64,000 nucleotides of DNA from Kaistia dalseonensis (lineage in GTDB: Bacteria; Pseudomonadota; Alphaproteobacteria; Rhizobiales; Kaistiaceae), in assembly GCF_030814715.1 (NCBI RefSeq), contig NZ_JAUSVO010000003.1, positions 310,001 to 374,000 on the forward strand, given 5' to 3'. The stretch's first letter is position 1, and each line of letters begins with the position of its first letter. The notes beneath the pieces were generated by a model that was given only the letters and a program-made list of their open reading frames with translations, had not been told where the DNA came from and searched no databases. The position numbers and the translations under genes were made by a program. This document shows, piece after piece, positions 53,461 through 63,683 of this stretch.

Positions 53461-56400
53461 CTATTCCCCAGCCGGCTGCGGCAGCGAGGCGTGCCCCACG
53501 TCCGTCGTCGCACCAGCGTCGACCGGCCTGCCCTGGCGCAGGCGGCCGAGGAAGCGGCTGAACCGCTCCATCTCGACGAAGATGACGGGCGTGATGAACA
53601 GCGTCAGCAATTGCGAGACCACCAGGCCACCGACCACGGCAATGCCAAGTGGTTGCCGCAGTTCGGCGCTGGCACCACTGCCGAGCGCGATCGGCAGCGC
53701 GCCGAGCAAGGCGGCGAAGGTCGTCATCATGATCGGGCGGAAACGGCGGACGGCGGCGCGATGGATTGCCGGGCCCGGTTCCATGTTCTCCTCGCGCTGA
53801 CCGGCGATCGCCACATCCACCATCATGATGGCGTTCTTCTTCACGATACCGATCAGCATCAATATGCCGATCAGCGCGATGACGGAGAGATCGAGCCCGG
53901 TGAGTTTCAGCGCGATCAGCGCGCCCAACGCCGCCGCCGGCAGGCCGGAAAGGATCGTCAGCGGATGGATGAAGCTCTCATAGAGCATGCCGAGCACGAC
54001 ATAGATGGTCAGGATCGCCGCGAGGATCAGGATGCCCTGCGTCGAAAGCGAATCCTGGAACACCTGCGCCGTGCCGGCATAGGAGGTGTAGACATTGGCG
54101 GGCAGGCCGATGTCCTGCTTCAGCACGTTGACCTGATCGGTCGCATCGCCGAGCGCGACGCCGTTTGGCAGGTTGAACGAGATCGTCGCCGCCGGAAGCT
54201 GGCCGAGCTGGTTGACCGTCACCGGCCCCGAGACGCGATCGACATGGGCGAAGCTCGTCAGCGGAACGAGATTGCCCGATGAGGAGCGGACGCGAATGGT
54301 CGAGAGCAGGTCGTCCGACCAGGCGAGGTTCGGGTCATATTCGAGGATGACGTCGTAGCTGGAACCCGTGCTCTGGATCGTCGCGGCGGTCGCCGTGCCG
54401 AAGCCGTCCTCCAGCGTCTGGCGCAAGGTCGCGGCCGTGATGCCGAGCGATGAGGCCTTGTCGCGATCGATGACGAGACGGGCCTGCAGGGCGTTGTTCT
54501 GCAGGTTGTTCGCGACATCGACAAAATGAGAATCCGCCCGCATGGCGTTGGTGAGCTTCGTAGTCCAGTCGTTCAGCGTCGGCTGGTCCAGCGACTGCAC
54601 GACGAGCTGATACATGCTCTGCGAGTTCATGCCGCCAACGCGCAGGTTCTGCACCGGCACGATGTAACTGCGTATGCCGGCGATGCGGCCGAGTTGCGAC
54701 CGCAGGTCCGCCGTCACGATATCGAGCGCGGGACGCTCGTCCTTCGGCTTCAGCTGCACGGATAGCGAGCCCGCATTCATCGTCGCCGAACCGGGACCGC
54801 CGCCGACGAAGGAGGCGACGTGATCCACATAGGGCGATGCTCTCAGCACGGCCTCGACCTGGCGCTGCAGGCCGGTCATGGCATCGAAGGAGATATCCTG
54901 CCGCGCCTGCGTCGAGACGGAGAGCTGGCTGATATCCTCCTGCGGAAAGAAGCCCTTCGGCAGCGTCATGAACAGATAGCCCGAGGCGACAACCGTCGCG
55001 AGGAACACGCCGAGAATGGTGAAGCGATGGGCGAGGCACCACGCAACGCCGCGGTCATAGCGCCGCTCGATCCAGAGGAAGACCGCCTCGAACCATGCCG
55101 CAGGTCCCCAGCGACCGGGTTCGGCCGCCGATTTCGGCAGCCGGGCAGCCAGCATCGGCGTCAGCGTCAGCGACACGACCGCCGATGCGCCGATAGCCAT
55201 CGTCACGACGATGCCGAACTCGTTGAAGAGCCGGCCGACGACGCCGCCCATCAGCAGGATCGGCAGGAAGACGGCGACCAGCGAGAGCGTCATCGAGATG
55301 ATGGTCGCCCCGATTTCAGAGCTGCCCAGAAGCGCGGCGGCGAAGGGTTTCTGTCCCTCCTCGACGTGGCGCATGATGTTTTCGAGCATCACGATGGCGT
55401 CGTCGACCACGAGGCCGACGGCGAGCGTCAGGCCGAGCAGCGAGATATTGTCGACGCTGAAGCCGAGCCAATACATGCCGCCAAAGGCCGCCACCATGGA
55501 AAGCGGCACGGCGAGCGCGGGAATGATCGTGGCGGAGAGCTTGCCAAGGAACAGATAGATCACCAGCACGACGAGGACGATCGTGATGCCGAGCGTGATC
55601 TGCACATCGGAGATCGCCGAGCGGATCGAGGTCGAGCGGTCGTTCATGACGCTGATCGTCATCGAGGCCGGCATGGAAGCTTCGAGCTTCGGCAGCTCCG
55701 CATTCACGGCATCGACGACCGCGACCGTATTGGCGCTCGGCTGGCGCTGGATCGCCAGCACGATCGAGCGTGATCCGTCATACCAGCCCGCTGTCTGCGT
55801 GTTTTGGACACTATCGACGACATTGGCCACGTCCGCGAGGCGGACCGGGCTGCCGTTCGGATTGGCGATGATCAACTGCTTGAACTGGTCGGCACTGGTC
55901 ATCTGGGTCGGCGCGTCGATGACGAGCGACTGGCTCTTGTTCATCAAGGTGCCGACGGGCGTCTGGTCGTTGGCGCCGGCAATGGCGCTCGACACCTGGT
56001 CGAGGCCGATGCCGCGCGTCGCGAGCTTGCTCGGATCGACCTGCACGCGCACCGCATAGGTCTGGCCACCATAGACGCTCACCTGCGCGACGCCCGGCAG
56101 CGTCGAGAGGCTGGGCGAAATGATGTTTTCCGCAAAGTCGTCAATGGTCGACATCGGCAAAGTCGGGCTCTGCACCGCCAGGAACAGCACCGGCGCGTCG
56201 GCGGGGTTGACCTTCCGGTAGCTCGGCGGGTTCTGCATGTTCGACGGCAATTGCCGCTGCGCCCGGTCGATCGCGGCCTGGACGTCGCCGGCCGCCGTAT
56301 CGATGTTCTGGCTCAAGGCGAATTGCAGCACGATCTGCGAACTGCCGAGCGAACTCGTCGCGCTGATCGTATCGATGCCGGAAATGGTCTCGAACTGCTT

Positions 56401-56604
56401 GATCAGCGGCGTGGCGACAGCCGTCGCCATGGTCTGGGGCGAGGCGCCGGGCAACTGGGCGCTGACGCTGATGGTCGGGAAGCTGACTTCCGGCAGCGCC
56501 GCGACCGGCAATTGCTGATAGGCGAACAGGCCACCCATCGCGATGCCGAGAAAGAACAGCGTGGTGGCGACGGGTCGGCGGATGCAGAACTCCGAAATAT
56601 TCAT
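53461..56604 (-). CDS. RND multidrug efflux pump, inner-membrane transporter (MdtB/MdtC-like)
   Basis: 1047 residues, full length for HAE1 RND transporters. It starts MNISEFCIRRPVATTLFFLG, and the helix 4 proton-relay pair is GLVVDDAIVMLENI near residue 400. The two porter domains follow in duplicate. The C-terminal helix block includes GILMLIGIVKKNAIMMVD. MdtB/MdtC often form heterotrimers, but only one such gene is here, so a homotrimer is likely. Its start overlaps the adaptor stop by four bases. The outer-membrane channel is not in the window. Confidence 0.95.
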   Translation of the reverse strand: MNISEFCIRRPVATTLFFLGIAMGGLFAYQQLPVAALPEVSFPTISVSAQLPGASPQTMATAVATPLIKQFETISGIDTISATSSLGSSQIVLQFALSQNIDTAAGDVQAAIDRAQRQLPSNMQNPPSYRKVNPADAPVLFLAVQSPTLPMSTIDDFAENIISPSLSTLPGVAQVSVYGGQTYAVRVQVDPSKLATRGIGLDQVSSAIAGANDQTPVGTLMNKSQSLVIDAPTQMTSADQFKQLIIANPNGSPVRLADVANVVDSVQNTQTAGWYDGSRSIVLAIQRQPSANTVAVVDAVNAELPKLEASMPASMTISVMNDRSTSIRSAISDVQITLGITIVLVVLVIYLFLGKLSATIIPALAVPLSMVAAFGGMYWLGFSVDNISLLGLTLAVGLVVDDAIVMLENIMRHVEEGQKPFAAALLGSSEIGATIISMTLSLVAVFLPILLMGGVVGRLFNEFGIVVTMAIGASAVVSLTLTPMLAARLPKSAAEPGRWGPAAWFEAVFLWIERRYDRGVAWCLAHRFTILGVFLATVVASGYLFMTLPKGFFPQEDISQLSVSTQARQDISFDAMTGLQRQVEAVLRASPYVDHVASFVGGGPGSATMNAGSLSVQLKPKDERPALDIVTADLRSQLGRIAGIRSYIVPVQNLRVGGMNSQSMYQLVVQSLDQPTLNDWTTKLTNAMRADSHFVDVANNLQNNALQARLVIDRDKASSLGITAATLRQTLEDGFGTATAATIQSTGSSYDVILEYDPNLAWSDDLLSTIRVRSSSGNLVPLTSFAHVDRVSGPVTVNQLGQLPAATISFNLPNGVALGDATDQVNVLKQDIGLPANVYTSYAGTAQVFQDSLSTQGILILAAILTIYVVLGMLYESFIHPLTILSGLPAAALGALIALKLTGLDLSVIALIGILMLIGIVKKNAIMMVDVAIAGQREENMEPGPAIHRAAVRRFRPIMMTTFAALLGALPIALGSGASAELRQPLGIAVVGGLVVSQLLTLFITPVIFVEMERFSRFLGRLRQGRPVDAGATTDVGHASLPQPAGE

Positions 56605-57905
56605 GATGCCCCTCCCACGACGGCCGGCGCGCCATGGGCGGGAGGCGAGGCAGCCCCGACACCGGCCGCCTTCGGCTCGCGAACATTGACCGTCATGCCT
56701 GTTGCAAGCGAGAGCTGCCCTTCGGTCACGACCTGGTCGCCCGCCTTCAGCCCGGCGCTCACGCCGGCCTTGTCGCGGACGATGCCCGCCACCTGGACAG
56801 GGCGTACATCGATCGTCTTGTCGGGCTTGACGACGAAGACGTTCGACCCGCCCTGCCCTTGCTGGATTGCGACCGTCGGCACGATGACGATGTTGCGGTT
56901 GACGCCGAGATCGACGGCGACCTTCACCGCCTGCCCGGGCCAGAAGACGCGATCCGTATTGGCGACCGCCGCGCGGACGGCAATCGTGCCCGAACCCGAC
57001 GTGATCGTGCTGTCGATGAAGTCGACCTTGCCGGCGACCACGGTCGGAGCCGGGGGTTCCGTCGCCTTGGCGGTTGCGTCGCCGCCGCTGGCGGGCGCGA
57101 CGCCGGGATCGGCGGAGGATATCTGGACCGTGACGGGGCCGATCGCGAGCGACTGGCGCAAGAGATCGACATCGGCATCGGAGACGGTGAACACGGCCTC
57201 GATATTGTCGATGTCGGTGAGCGTGACGATCGGGTTGCCCGGCTGCACGAGACTGCCGACCGTGATCGGGAAGGCGCCGAGGCGGCCATTGTGCGGCGCG
57301 CGGATCTTCAGCTCGTCGACGACCACCTTGTCGGCGGTGATATTGGCCTGGTCGAGCGCTACGACCGCCGTCGCGCTCGCGGCCGCCGCGGTCGCCTGGT
57401 CCAGTTGCTGCTGGCTGTCGAATTTGCGGTTGAAGAGGTCCTGCGCACGGACCAGATCGGCCTTGGTCGAGGTTACGGTCGCCTGGTCCCGCAGCATGGC
57501 CGCGCTGTCCCGATCGAGCGTCGCCTGCGCCGCGCGATCATCGAGCTGGACGAGGACGTCGCCGGCCTTGACCTCCTGGCCGTTCGTCGCGAGCAGCGCC
57601 GTCACGACACCCTGTTGCTGCGTCGTCACCGTGGTCGACGCGGTCGACTGGATCCACCCGATCGTGGAGCGCCGCACTGGCAGGTCACCCGCAACGGCGG
57701 TTGCCACCGAGACGGATGCGCCGCCGCCGCGATGGCCCTTGCCGCCTGAGGCAGCGCCCGTCGATCCCGCTGCCACGTCGGGCGTGCCCTGTGCCGCGAC
57801 GGCCTGGCCGAAGAGAATGGATGGTTTATGTTGCCAGTAGCCCAGACTGAGCCCGCCACCGACCAGAATGGCGGCGCCTACGGCAATCACGGCGGCCTTG
57901 CGCAT
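56601..57905 (-). CDS. RND efflux adaptor protein (MdtA-like)
   Basis: 434-residue HlyD/MdtA-type membrane fusion protein. N-terminal anchor at about residues 5-24 (IAVGAAILVGGGLSLG). The lipoyl halves are GVVTALLATNGQEVKAGDVLV and RAPHNGRLGAFPITVGSLV, around a short hairpin (about 140-200). C-terminal barrel and membrane-proximal domains end near residue 400. It would bridge the overlapping RND transporter to an outer-membrane channel. Confidence 0.94.
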   Translation of the reverse strand: MRKAAVIAVGAAILVGGGLSLGYWQHKPSILFGQAVAAQGTPDVAAGSTGAASGGKGHRGGGASVSVATAVAGDLPVRRSTIGWIQSTASTTVTTQQQGVVTALLATNGQEVKAGDVLVQLDDRAAQATLDRDSAAMLRDQATVTSTKADLVRAQDLFNRKFDSQQQLDQATAAAASATAVVALDQANITADKVVVDELKIRAPHNGRLGAFPITVGSLVQPGNPIVTLTDIDNIEAVFTVSDADVDLLRQSLAIGPVTVQISSADPGVAPASGGDATAKATEPPAPTVVAGKVDFIDSTITSGSGTIAVRAAVANTDRVFWPGQAVKVAVDLGVNRNIVIVPTVAIQQGQGGSNVFVVKPDKTIDVRPVQVAGIVRDKAGVSAGLKAGDQVVTEGQLSLATGMTVNVREPKAAGVGAASPPAHGAPAVVGGAS

Positions 57906-58238
57906 GACGAAATCCCCTGTTTCTCGGATCGTCTATGGCACCGCCTCAGGGTCGGGGATCATTAAATCGGTGTAAGATTGTGCGGTGCAAATCGGCGCCA
58001 TGCTGCACCGCGTGAGGGCGCGGCGGCGGGCGGTTCGCCGAATGCCATGCGCCTCAATATGTTCCGGCAAAATGGAATATCCGTCGGTGCCGCCATCACG
58101 CTTCGGATCACGAATATGTGCGGGCGAAGCCGCTTCGATTCATCACTCTCCGTGATCTTTCGTTTCACCAGCATTGACTGGACGTGATGGATCGGGCGGC
58201 GCATCTTCCGCCTCTTTCTCGATCGATCGGACGTGGAT
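57906..58238. promoter_or_regulatory. Intergenic region between the divergent RND operon and EamA gene
   Basis: 333 bases with no credible gene. It holds an 8-bp inverted repeat GCGGTGCA / TGCACCGC (57982-57989 and 58004-58011) separated by 14 bases, a candidate repressor site for the RND operon about 80 bases from its start. The rest is mixed sequence without clear promoter boxes. Confidence 0.45.
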
Positions 58239-59192
58239 ATGCGCCCTGCGGCACCCTTGATGGCGGAGACGAGCCGATTGTCCAGCAAACCACCGTCGAG
58301 CACGACGACCGCACCCATGGTCGGGCTCGACTATACGCTCTATGCGATCACCGTCTTCGCCTGGAGCACGAGCTGGATTGCTCTCAAGATGCAGCTCGGC
58401 GTCGTCGCGCCGGAGGTGTCGCTGACCTGGCGCTTCGCGCTCGCCTCGGCGATCATGTTCGTCTGGGCGGCCCTGCGCGGCAATCGCCTCGCCTTTCCGC
58501 TCGCCGACCATCTGCGCTTCGCTGGGCTCGGCGTCTTCATCTTCTCGCTGAATTTCGTGCAGTTCTATCATGGTGGCGCCAAGCTCGCCTCAGGCCTGCT
58601 CGCCGTGATCTTCTCGCTCGCCTCGGTCTTCAACATGATCCTCGGCGCGATCTTCCTGCGCCAGCCGATCGATCGCCGCGTGCTGGCAGGAGCGGCGTTC
58701 GGCTTCGGCGGCGTTGCGTTGATGTTCTGGCCGGAGATAGCCGGAACGGAGATCGATCATGACGCTGCGATCGGCTTCCTGCTCTGCGTCGGCGGAACGC
58801 TGTTCTTCTGCGTCGGCAACATGATCTCGGCCTCAAACCAGCGGCGCGGCCTGCCCGTCGCCTCGGCGAACGCATGGGGCATGGCCTATGGTGCGCTGCT
58901 GCTCGCGATCATCGCCGGCGTTTCGGGCAAGACCTTCATGATCGACCCGACGCTTCGCTATGTCGGCTCGCTGCTCTGGCTGTCGATCCTGTCGTCGGTC
59001 GTAGCCTTCTTCGCCTATCTGACCCTGCTCGGCCGGATCGGCTCGGGAAGAGCCGGTTACTCGACCGTGCTCTTCCCCGTCTTCGCGCTCCTGATCTCGA
59101 CCGTCGCTGAAGGCTATCACTGGACAGCCTTCGCGATCGCCGGACTGGTGCTCGTCATGGTCGGAAACGTCATCGTGCTGGGACGACGCTGA
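58239..59192 (+). CDS. EamA-family (DMT) transporter
   Basis: About 317 residues with ten hydrophobic segments in two repeats, the EamA arrangement (first WSTSWIALKMQLGVVAPEVS, second half from GGTLFFCVGNMISA). Such carriers export amino acids or metabolites; no substrate is indicated. The N-terminal ~25 residues are Pro/Ser-rich and several starts are possible (58239, 58260, 58317); I use 58239. Single gene. Confidence 0.85.
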   Translation: MRPAAPLMAETSRLSSKPPSSTTTAPMVGLDYTLYAITVFAWSTSWIALKMQLGVVAPEVSLTWRFALASAIMFVWAALRGNRLAFPLADHLRFAGLGVFIFSLNFVQFYHGGAKLASGLLAVIFSLASVFNMILGAIFLRQPIDRRVLAGAAFGFGGVALMFWPEIAGTEIDHDAAIGFLLCVGGTLFFCVGNMISASNQRRGLPVASANAWGMAYGALLLAIIAGVSGKTFMIDPTLRYVGSLLWLSILSSVVAFFAYLTLLGRIGSGRAGYSTVLFPVFALLISTVAEGYHWTAFAIAGLVLVMVGNVIVLGRR

Positions 59193-59197
59193 AGGGA

Positions 59198-59563
59198 TCA
59201 GCCTCGGCCCTGCCGATTAACGTTGACGATATCGCCCGTACGGCTGCTGATCGTCACGATCAACCCCCGCCCACGGCGATCAGCGCCGCTGACCACCCAC
59301 ATCGGACCGCGTCGACCGACATCATAGGTCTGCGCCATGCCCGCACCGCGGGCGATGCGGCTCGCCTCGCGCGGGCTGATGCCACGATGATTATATTGCG
59401 GCCCGCGGTCATAACCGCGCTGGCCGCCATCGTCATAGCCGGGCGGCGGCGCGATCCGGACACCACCCTGGTCGATGATGATTCCCTGTGCCGAAGCGGC
59501 CGGAACCGCGCCCGCGATCGAGGCGACCGCGGCAAGGCCGATGAGAACTGAGCGTAAGGTCAT
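59198..59563 (-). CDS. Small exported protein with PepSY-like C-terminus
   Basis: 121 residues. A signal peptide from MTLRSVLIGLAAVAS cleaves after ASA near residue 25. A Gly/Arg/Tyr-rich linker (YDDGGQRGYDRGPQYNHRG) precedes a short domain ending LIVTISSRTGDIVNV, resembling the beta strand repeat of PepSY proteins. AGGGA lies 8 bases before the chosen ATG. Probably periplasmic; function unknown. Confidence 0.8.
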   Translation of the reverse strand: MTLRSVLIGLAAVASIAGAVPAASAQGIIIDQGGVRIAPPPGYDDGGQRGYDRGPQYNHRGISPREASRIARGAGMAQTYDVGRRGPMWVVSGADRRGRGLIVTISSRTGDIVNVNRQGRG

Positions 59564-59653
59564 GATGCGTATCCCTGATCGTTTGACGGCTGACCGTCTG
59601 GACCTGGGAAACGTCATGCCGCGCGGTCCGGTTCCCGCGCGGGGTGACGCCGG

Positions 59654-60400
59654 TCACACCATCCGCATGCTCATTCCGCCATCGATGACGAGCGTTTCGC
59701 CCGTTATGAACGGGTTGGTCAGAAGCTCGATCGAGGCGGTCGCGACGTTTTCCGGCGTGCCGAAATGGCGCAGCGGAATGCGGTTTTCGAGATTGTTCCT
59801 GCGCGCCTCGGGCGTCATGGCGGCGTGGAAGCGCGTCTCGATGATGCCTGGACAGACCGTATTGATGCGGATCCCCTCGTGGCCGTGATCACGCGCCAGC
59901 GCACGGCCCATCTGCGGCAGGGCGCCCTTCACGGTCTGGTAGGCGACCGTGCCGGGGCAGCCGCGCAATCCGGCGACGGAGGAAATCAGCAGCATCGCGC
60001 CACCGCGAACCGCGAGCGCTCCATGCGCGGCCCGGAAGAGATGGAACGGCGCATGGACGTGGACGCGGAAGGCCTCCTCCCAGGCCTCCGGCGATACGCT
60101 GAGAGCCGTGCCCGGCACCGCCCCGCCCGCCGCCGGCACGAGATAGTCGATGCGGCCGAAGCGCTGCATCGCCAGCTCGACCAGTGCCGTCGCGGTCGAG
60201 GGATCGCCGGCATCGGCGAGATGCAATCCAACATTCGTCTTCGTATCGAGTGCGGCGATCAGCGCGTCGACCTCGTCGTCCCGGTTTCGTCCTGAAAGCA
60301 GCAGGTCGACATCGCGCGCCGCCAGCGCATGCGCAATCGCCGCGCCGATGCCGCGCGTCCCACCCGTGATGATCGCCACATGGCGCGCCGATTCGGTCAT
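59654..60400 (-). CDS. Short-chain dehydrogenase/reductase (SDR)
   Basis: 248 residues, classical SDR. Cofactor motif TGGTRGIG at 12-19, the Asn-Ala equivalent in PAAGGAV, catalytic Ser in LLISSVAG, and YQTVK as the catalytic Tyr-Lys pair near residue 155. The end IDGGMSMRMV is typical. NADP preference is suggested by RGIG and the following Arg in SGRNR. Substrate unknown; single gene. Confidence 0.93.
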   Translation of the reverse strand: MTESARHVAIITGGTRGIGAAIAHALAARDVDLLLSGRNRDDEVDALIAALDTKTNVGLHLADAGDPSTATALVELAMQRFGRIDYLVPAAGGAVPGTALSVSPEAWEEAFRVHVHAPFHLFRAAHGALAVRGGAMLLISSVAGLRGCPGTVAYQTVKGALPQMGRALARDHGHEGIRINTVCPGIIETRFHAAMTPEARRNNLENRIPLRHFGTPENVATASIELLTNPFITGETLVIDGGMSMRMV

Positions 60401-60581
60401 GATCCCTCTCCCTGATGAGCATTACCCGGCTGAAATCCCTGCACGAAACCGGCTCTCCGGTCCATGGAAAGCCTGACGAACGGCCTCCGCCGGTGGCCGA
60501 TCGCCGATTACCGCGGAGAAGATTGCCGTCGCGCCGGAGCGCCGCTAATGTGCCGGCCCTATCCTGCCCTTCGGAGTTCCC

Positions 60582-61952
60582 ATGGCTCGCGACGCTTCCG
60601 ATTCAACGATCGTCGAATCTCGTGACGATCTCGTCGCCCTGATTGCGTCCGGCTCCAAGCCGGAAGCGGACTGGCGGATCGGAACCGAGCACGAAAAGTT
60701 CGGCTTCAACATCGCCGATCTGTCGCCCGTCCCCTATGAGGGGCCCCACGGCATCGAGCGCATCCTGCGCCTGATGGAGGGGCTTCTGGGCTGGCAGCCG
60801 ATCGAGGATCGCGGCCTGATCATCGGCCTCGTCGACCCTGTCGGTGGCGGCGCCATCTCGCTCGAGCCGGGCGGCCAGTTCGAGCTCTCGGGCGCGCCGC
60901 TCGAGACGATCCACCAGACCTGCCGCGAACTGCACGCCCATCTGGCGCAGGTGCGCGAATGCGCCGAGCCGCTCGGCATCGGCTTCATCGGTCTCGGCAC
61001 CTCGCCGATCTGGTCGCTCGACGAAACGCCCGTCATGCCGAAATCGCGCTACGAGATCATGGCGCGCTACATGCCGAAGGTCGGCACGCGCGGGCTCGAC
61101 ATGATGTTCCGCACCTCGACCGTGCAGGTGAACCTCGATTTCGCCGACGAGGCGGACATGGTCAAGAAGATGCGCGTCTCGCTGGCGCTGCAGCCCATCG
61201 CGACGGCCCTCTTCGCCAATTCGCCCTTCATCGACAACAAGGTGAACGGCCTGCTCGACAATCGTGCCGAGATCTGGCGCGATACGGACAATCAACGCTC
61301 GGGCCTGATCCCCTTCGCCTTCGAAGATGGCTTCGGCTTCGAGCGCTACGTCGACTGGGCGCTCGACGTGCCGCTGTATTTCGTGAAGCGCGGTGACCGA
61401 TACCATGACGTGGCCGGCCAGTCCTTCCGGGACCTGCTGCGCGGCGAATTGCCTGGATGTCCCGGCGAGCGTGCGACACTCTCCGACTGGAACAACCACC
61501 TGACGACGCTGTTCCCCGATGTCCGGCTCAAGAAATACATCGAGATGCGCGGCGCCGATGCCGGCCCGTGGCGGACGCTGACAGCGCTGCCGGCCTTCTG
61601 GGTTGGCCTGCTCTACGACCGAGCCGCGCTCGACGCGGCATGGGACCTCGTCAAGGACTGGACTGCGGATGAGCGCGAGGCGCTGCGCGACGCCGTACCG
61701 GTGACGGCCCTCAAGACCCCGTTCCGCAATCGCATCGTTCGCGACATTGCGCGCGACGTGCTTGAGCTGGCTCAAGGCGGGCTCACCCGCCGTGGGCGTA
61801 AGAATGCTGATGGCGTTGACGAGAGCGTCTACCTGCAGCCGCTGCAGGAAGTCGTTGCGAGCGGCGAGACACCGGCCGAGCGCCTGCTGCGCGAATATGC
61901 GACCGATTGGAATGGCGATATTGGCGAAGTGTTCAGGCGCCACGCATATTGA
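60582..61952 (+). CDS. gshA: Glutamate-cysteine ligase (plant-type, alphaproteobacterial)
   Basis: 456-residue enzyme that makes gamma-glutamylcysteine, the first step of glutathione synthesis. GTEHEKFGFN near 34-43 is the family's glutamate-binding start, followed by GGAISLEPGGQFELSGAP, MFRTSTVQVNLDF and RGADAGP near the active site. The length and motifs place it with plant-like ligases found in alphaproteobacteria rather than E. coli GshA. A TTCGGAG site precedes the ATG. Monocistronic, or with the UspA gene 73 bases downstream. Confidence 0.95.
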   Translation: MARDASDSTIVESRDDLVALIASGSKPEADWRIGTEHEKFGFNIADLSPVPYEGPHGIERILRLMEGLLGWQPIEDRGLIIGLVDPVGGGAISLEPGGQFELSGAPLETIHQTCRELHAHLAQVRECAEPLGIGFIGLGTSPIWSLDETPVMPKSRYEIMARYMPKVGTRGLDMMFRTSTVQVNLDFADEADMVKKMRVSLALQPIATALFANSPFIDNKVNGLLDNRAEIWRDTDNQRSGLIPFAFEDGFGFERYVDWALDVPLYFVKRGDRYHDVAGQSFRDLLRGELPGCPGERATLSDWNNHLTTLFPDVRLKKYIEMRGADAGPWRTLTALPAFWVGLLYDRAALDAAWDLVKDWTADEREALRDAVPVTALKTPFRNRIVRDIARDVLELAQGGLTRRGRKNADGVDESVYLQPLQEVVASGETPAERLLREYATDWNGDIGEVFRRHAY

Positions 61953-62025
61953 GTTCAGGCTCGAGATTTGTTCCGCAGGCGTGCCGCCCGTTCTGGCGCG
62001 CCGCTAGCGCAAGAGGAAAATGATT

Positions 62026-62850
62026 ATGGATATCAAGGATATCACCGTCGTGGTCGACCTCGGCGGCGATCGTCCCGCCACCGGGGTGGCGATCGATCTG
62101 GCACAGAAGCTCGGCGCGCACCTGACCGGCCTGGCGCTGGCCTATGATCCGGTCGTGCCGGGTTATGCGGTCACCCCTGTCCCGGTCGATTTCATGATCA
62201 GCGCCCGCAACCAGGCGCTCGACGAGGCCAAGAACGCCCAGCAGGCCTTCACCAAGCTCGCGACCGAAGCCGGTATCTCCTCCGAGGCGCGGATCATCGA
62301 GGTCATGTCCGGCGGCGGCCTCGACGGCATCGTCCATGACGTCCGCCTCGCCGATCTCGTCGTCATCAGCGAAGATAACCCCGAGCAGCCCGAGCCGGTG
62401 CGTGACGCGCTGATCGAAGCTGTCCTCTTCCATGCAGGCGCGCCGATCCTGATCACCCCGCGCAAGCTGAGCGGCCCTGTCGATACGAGCCATGTGCTGA
62501 TCGCATGGGACGGCTCGATCACCGCCGCCCGCGCCGTCCGCGCCGCCATGCCGTTCCTGAAGGCGGCGGAGAAGGTCGACATCGCCATTGTCGATGACGG
62601 CAAGGAACTGCCGACCGGCCAGCGCGTCACGGCCTATCTCGCCCGCCACGGCATCACCGCCACGCCGACGACGGTTCCCAATCCGAAGAAGGACGTCGCA
62701 GCGGCCCTGAAGCACTACGCCACCGAATCAGGCGCCGGCCTGATCGTGATGGGCGCCTATGGCCACAACCGCCTGCTCGAGTGGATTCTCGGCGGCGCGA
62801 CGCGCGGCATGCTCAAGGACCTGACGATTCCTCTCATCATGACCCACTAA
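62026..62850 (+). CDS. Universal stress protein with two UspA domains
   Basis: 274 residues in two UspA halves. The first is degenerate; the second ends with the ATP-binding motif VMGAYGHNRLLEWILGGATRG, which has the G-x2-G-x9-G pattern. Likely cytoplasmic stress protein. AGAGG about nine bases before the ATG at 62026 favours this start over the ATG two codons earlier. It may be cotranscribed with gshA. Confidence 0.9.
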   Translation: MDIKDITVVVDLGGDRPATGVAIDLAQKLGAHLTGLALAYDPVVPGYAVTPVPVDFMISARNQALDEAKNAQQAFTKLATEAGISSEARIIEVMSGGGLDGIVHDVRLADLVVISEDNPEQPEPVRDALIEAVLFHAGAPILITPRKLSGPVDTSHVLIAWDGSITAARAVRAAMPFLKAAEKVDIAIVDDGKELPTGQRVTAYLARHGITATPTTVPNPKKDVAAALKHYATESGAGLIVMGAYGHNRLLEWILGGATRGMLKDLTIPLIMTH

Positions 62851-62952
62851 GGCGGCCGGCCGAGAGCCGCGCGTCCCGCCCCCTGCCTACGGGATTTGAC
62901 GCCTTGCTCCTGCCGCCCGATCATAGCGAACAAGGCCGGCCGGAGCAGAGCC

Positions 62953-63636
62953 ATGAAAACCTTCTATGATCTGATGCAGGAAGCCCAGCAGAACGCCATG
63001 GCATCTGTCATGGCGAAGGAATTCGGGATCACGGCCGAACAGCAGGCCAAGGCGTTCGAAGCGCTGATGCCGGCGTTCTGGCTCGGCATGCGGCGCAGCG
63101 CGTCGGATCCGTTCGGCGTCGCGGCCTTCTGGCAATCGCTCGGCACCGGCCAGTACAAGTCCTATTTCGACAACCCGTTCGCCGCCATGACGCCCTCGGC
63201 GCTCAAGGAGGGGAACGGCCTGCTGGAAAAGATGTTCGGCTCGCCGGAAGTGGCCAAGGCCGTCGCCCTGCAGGTCGAGGCCGCCACCGGCATCACGCAG
63301 GACATCGTACGCCGCATGATGCCCGTCATGGCCAACATGATGGTCGGCGGCATGCAGAGGCAGACGGAGAGTTACGAAAACCCCTTCCTTCGCTTCATGC
63401 AGGACATGACGCCGGGCGCTGCCAAGCCGAAGAAGAAACAAGCGCCGGACCTTCCATTCGTGACGCTGATGGAGAGCTTCCTCGGCAAACAGCCGGAGCC
63501 CGAGCCCGACAACGAGCCGATGAGCAATGAAGAGGTGATCGACCGCCTCTTCGACGCCGGGCGCAGCATGCAGGACAGCTATCGCAAATCCATGGAACGG
63601 ATTTTCGATCAGTTCGCCGAAAGCTCGAAGAAATAG
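62953..63636 (+). CDS. DUF937-like protein
   Basis: 227 residues. The first part MKTFYDLMQEAQQNAMASVM and the repeated QQAKAFEALMPAFWLGMRR pattern resemble DUF937, helix-rich proteins of unknown function seen in Hyphomicrobiales. The C-terminal third is acidic and Pro-rich with a last helix EEVIDRLFDAGRSMQDSY. No signal or membrane segment. Confidence 0.75.
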   Translation: MKTFYDLMQEAQQNAMASVMAKEFGITAEQQAKAFEALMPAFWLGMRRSASDPFGVAAFWQSLGTGQYKSYFDNPFAAMTPSALKEGNGLLEKMFGSPEVAKAVALQVEAATGITQDIVRRMMPVMANMMVGGMQRQTESYENPFLRFMQDMTPGAAKPKKKQAPDLPFVTLMESFLGKQPEPEPDNEPMSNEEVIDRLFDAGRSMQDSYRKSMERIFDQFAESSKK

Positions 63637-63683
63637 GCAGCGGTCGTCGACTGTCGCCGCAGAGCGGACGAGGCGCCTGAATC

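Noticed and set aside
55804-57840. 678-codon plus frame opposite the RND adaptor and transporter
   Set aside because: Shadow across two overlapping real genes, no recognisable domain.
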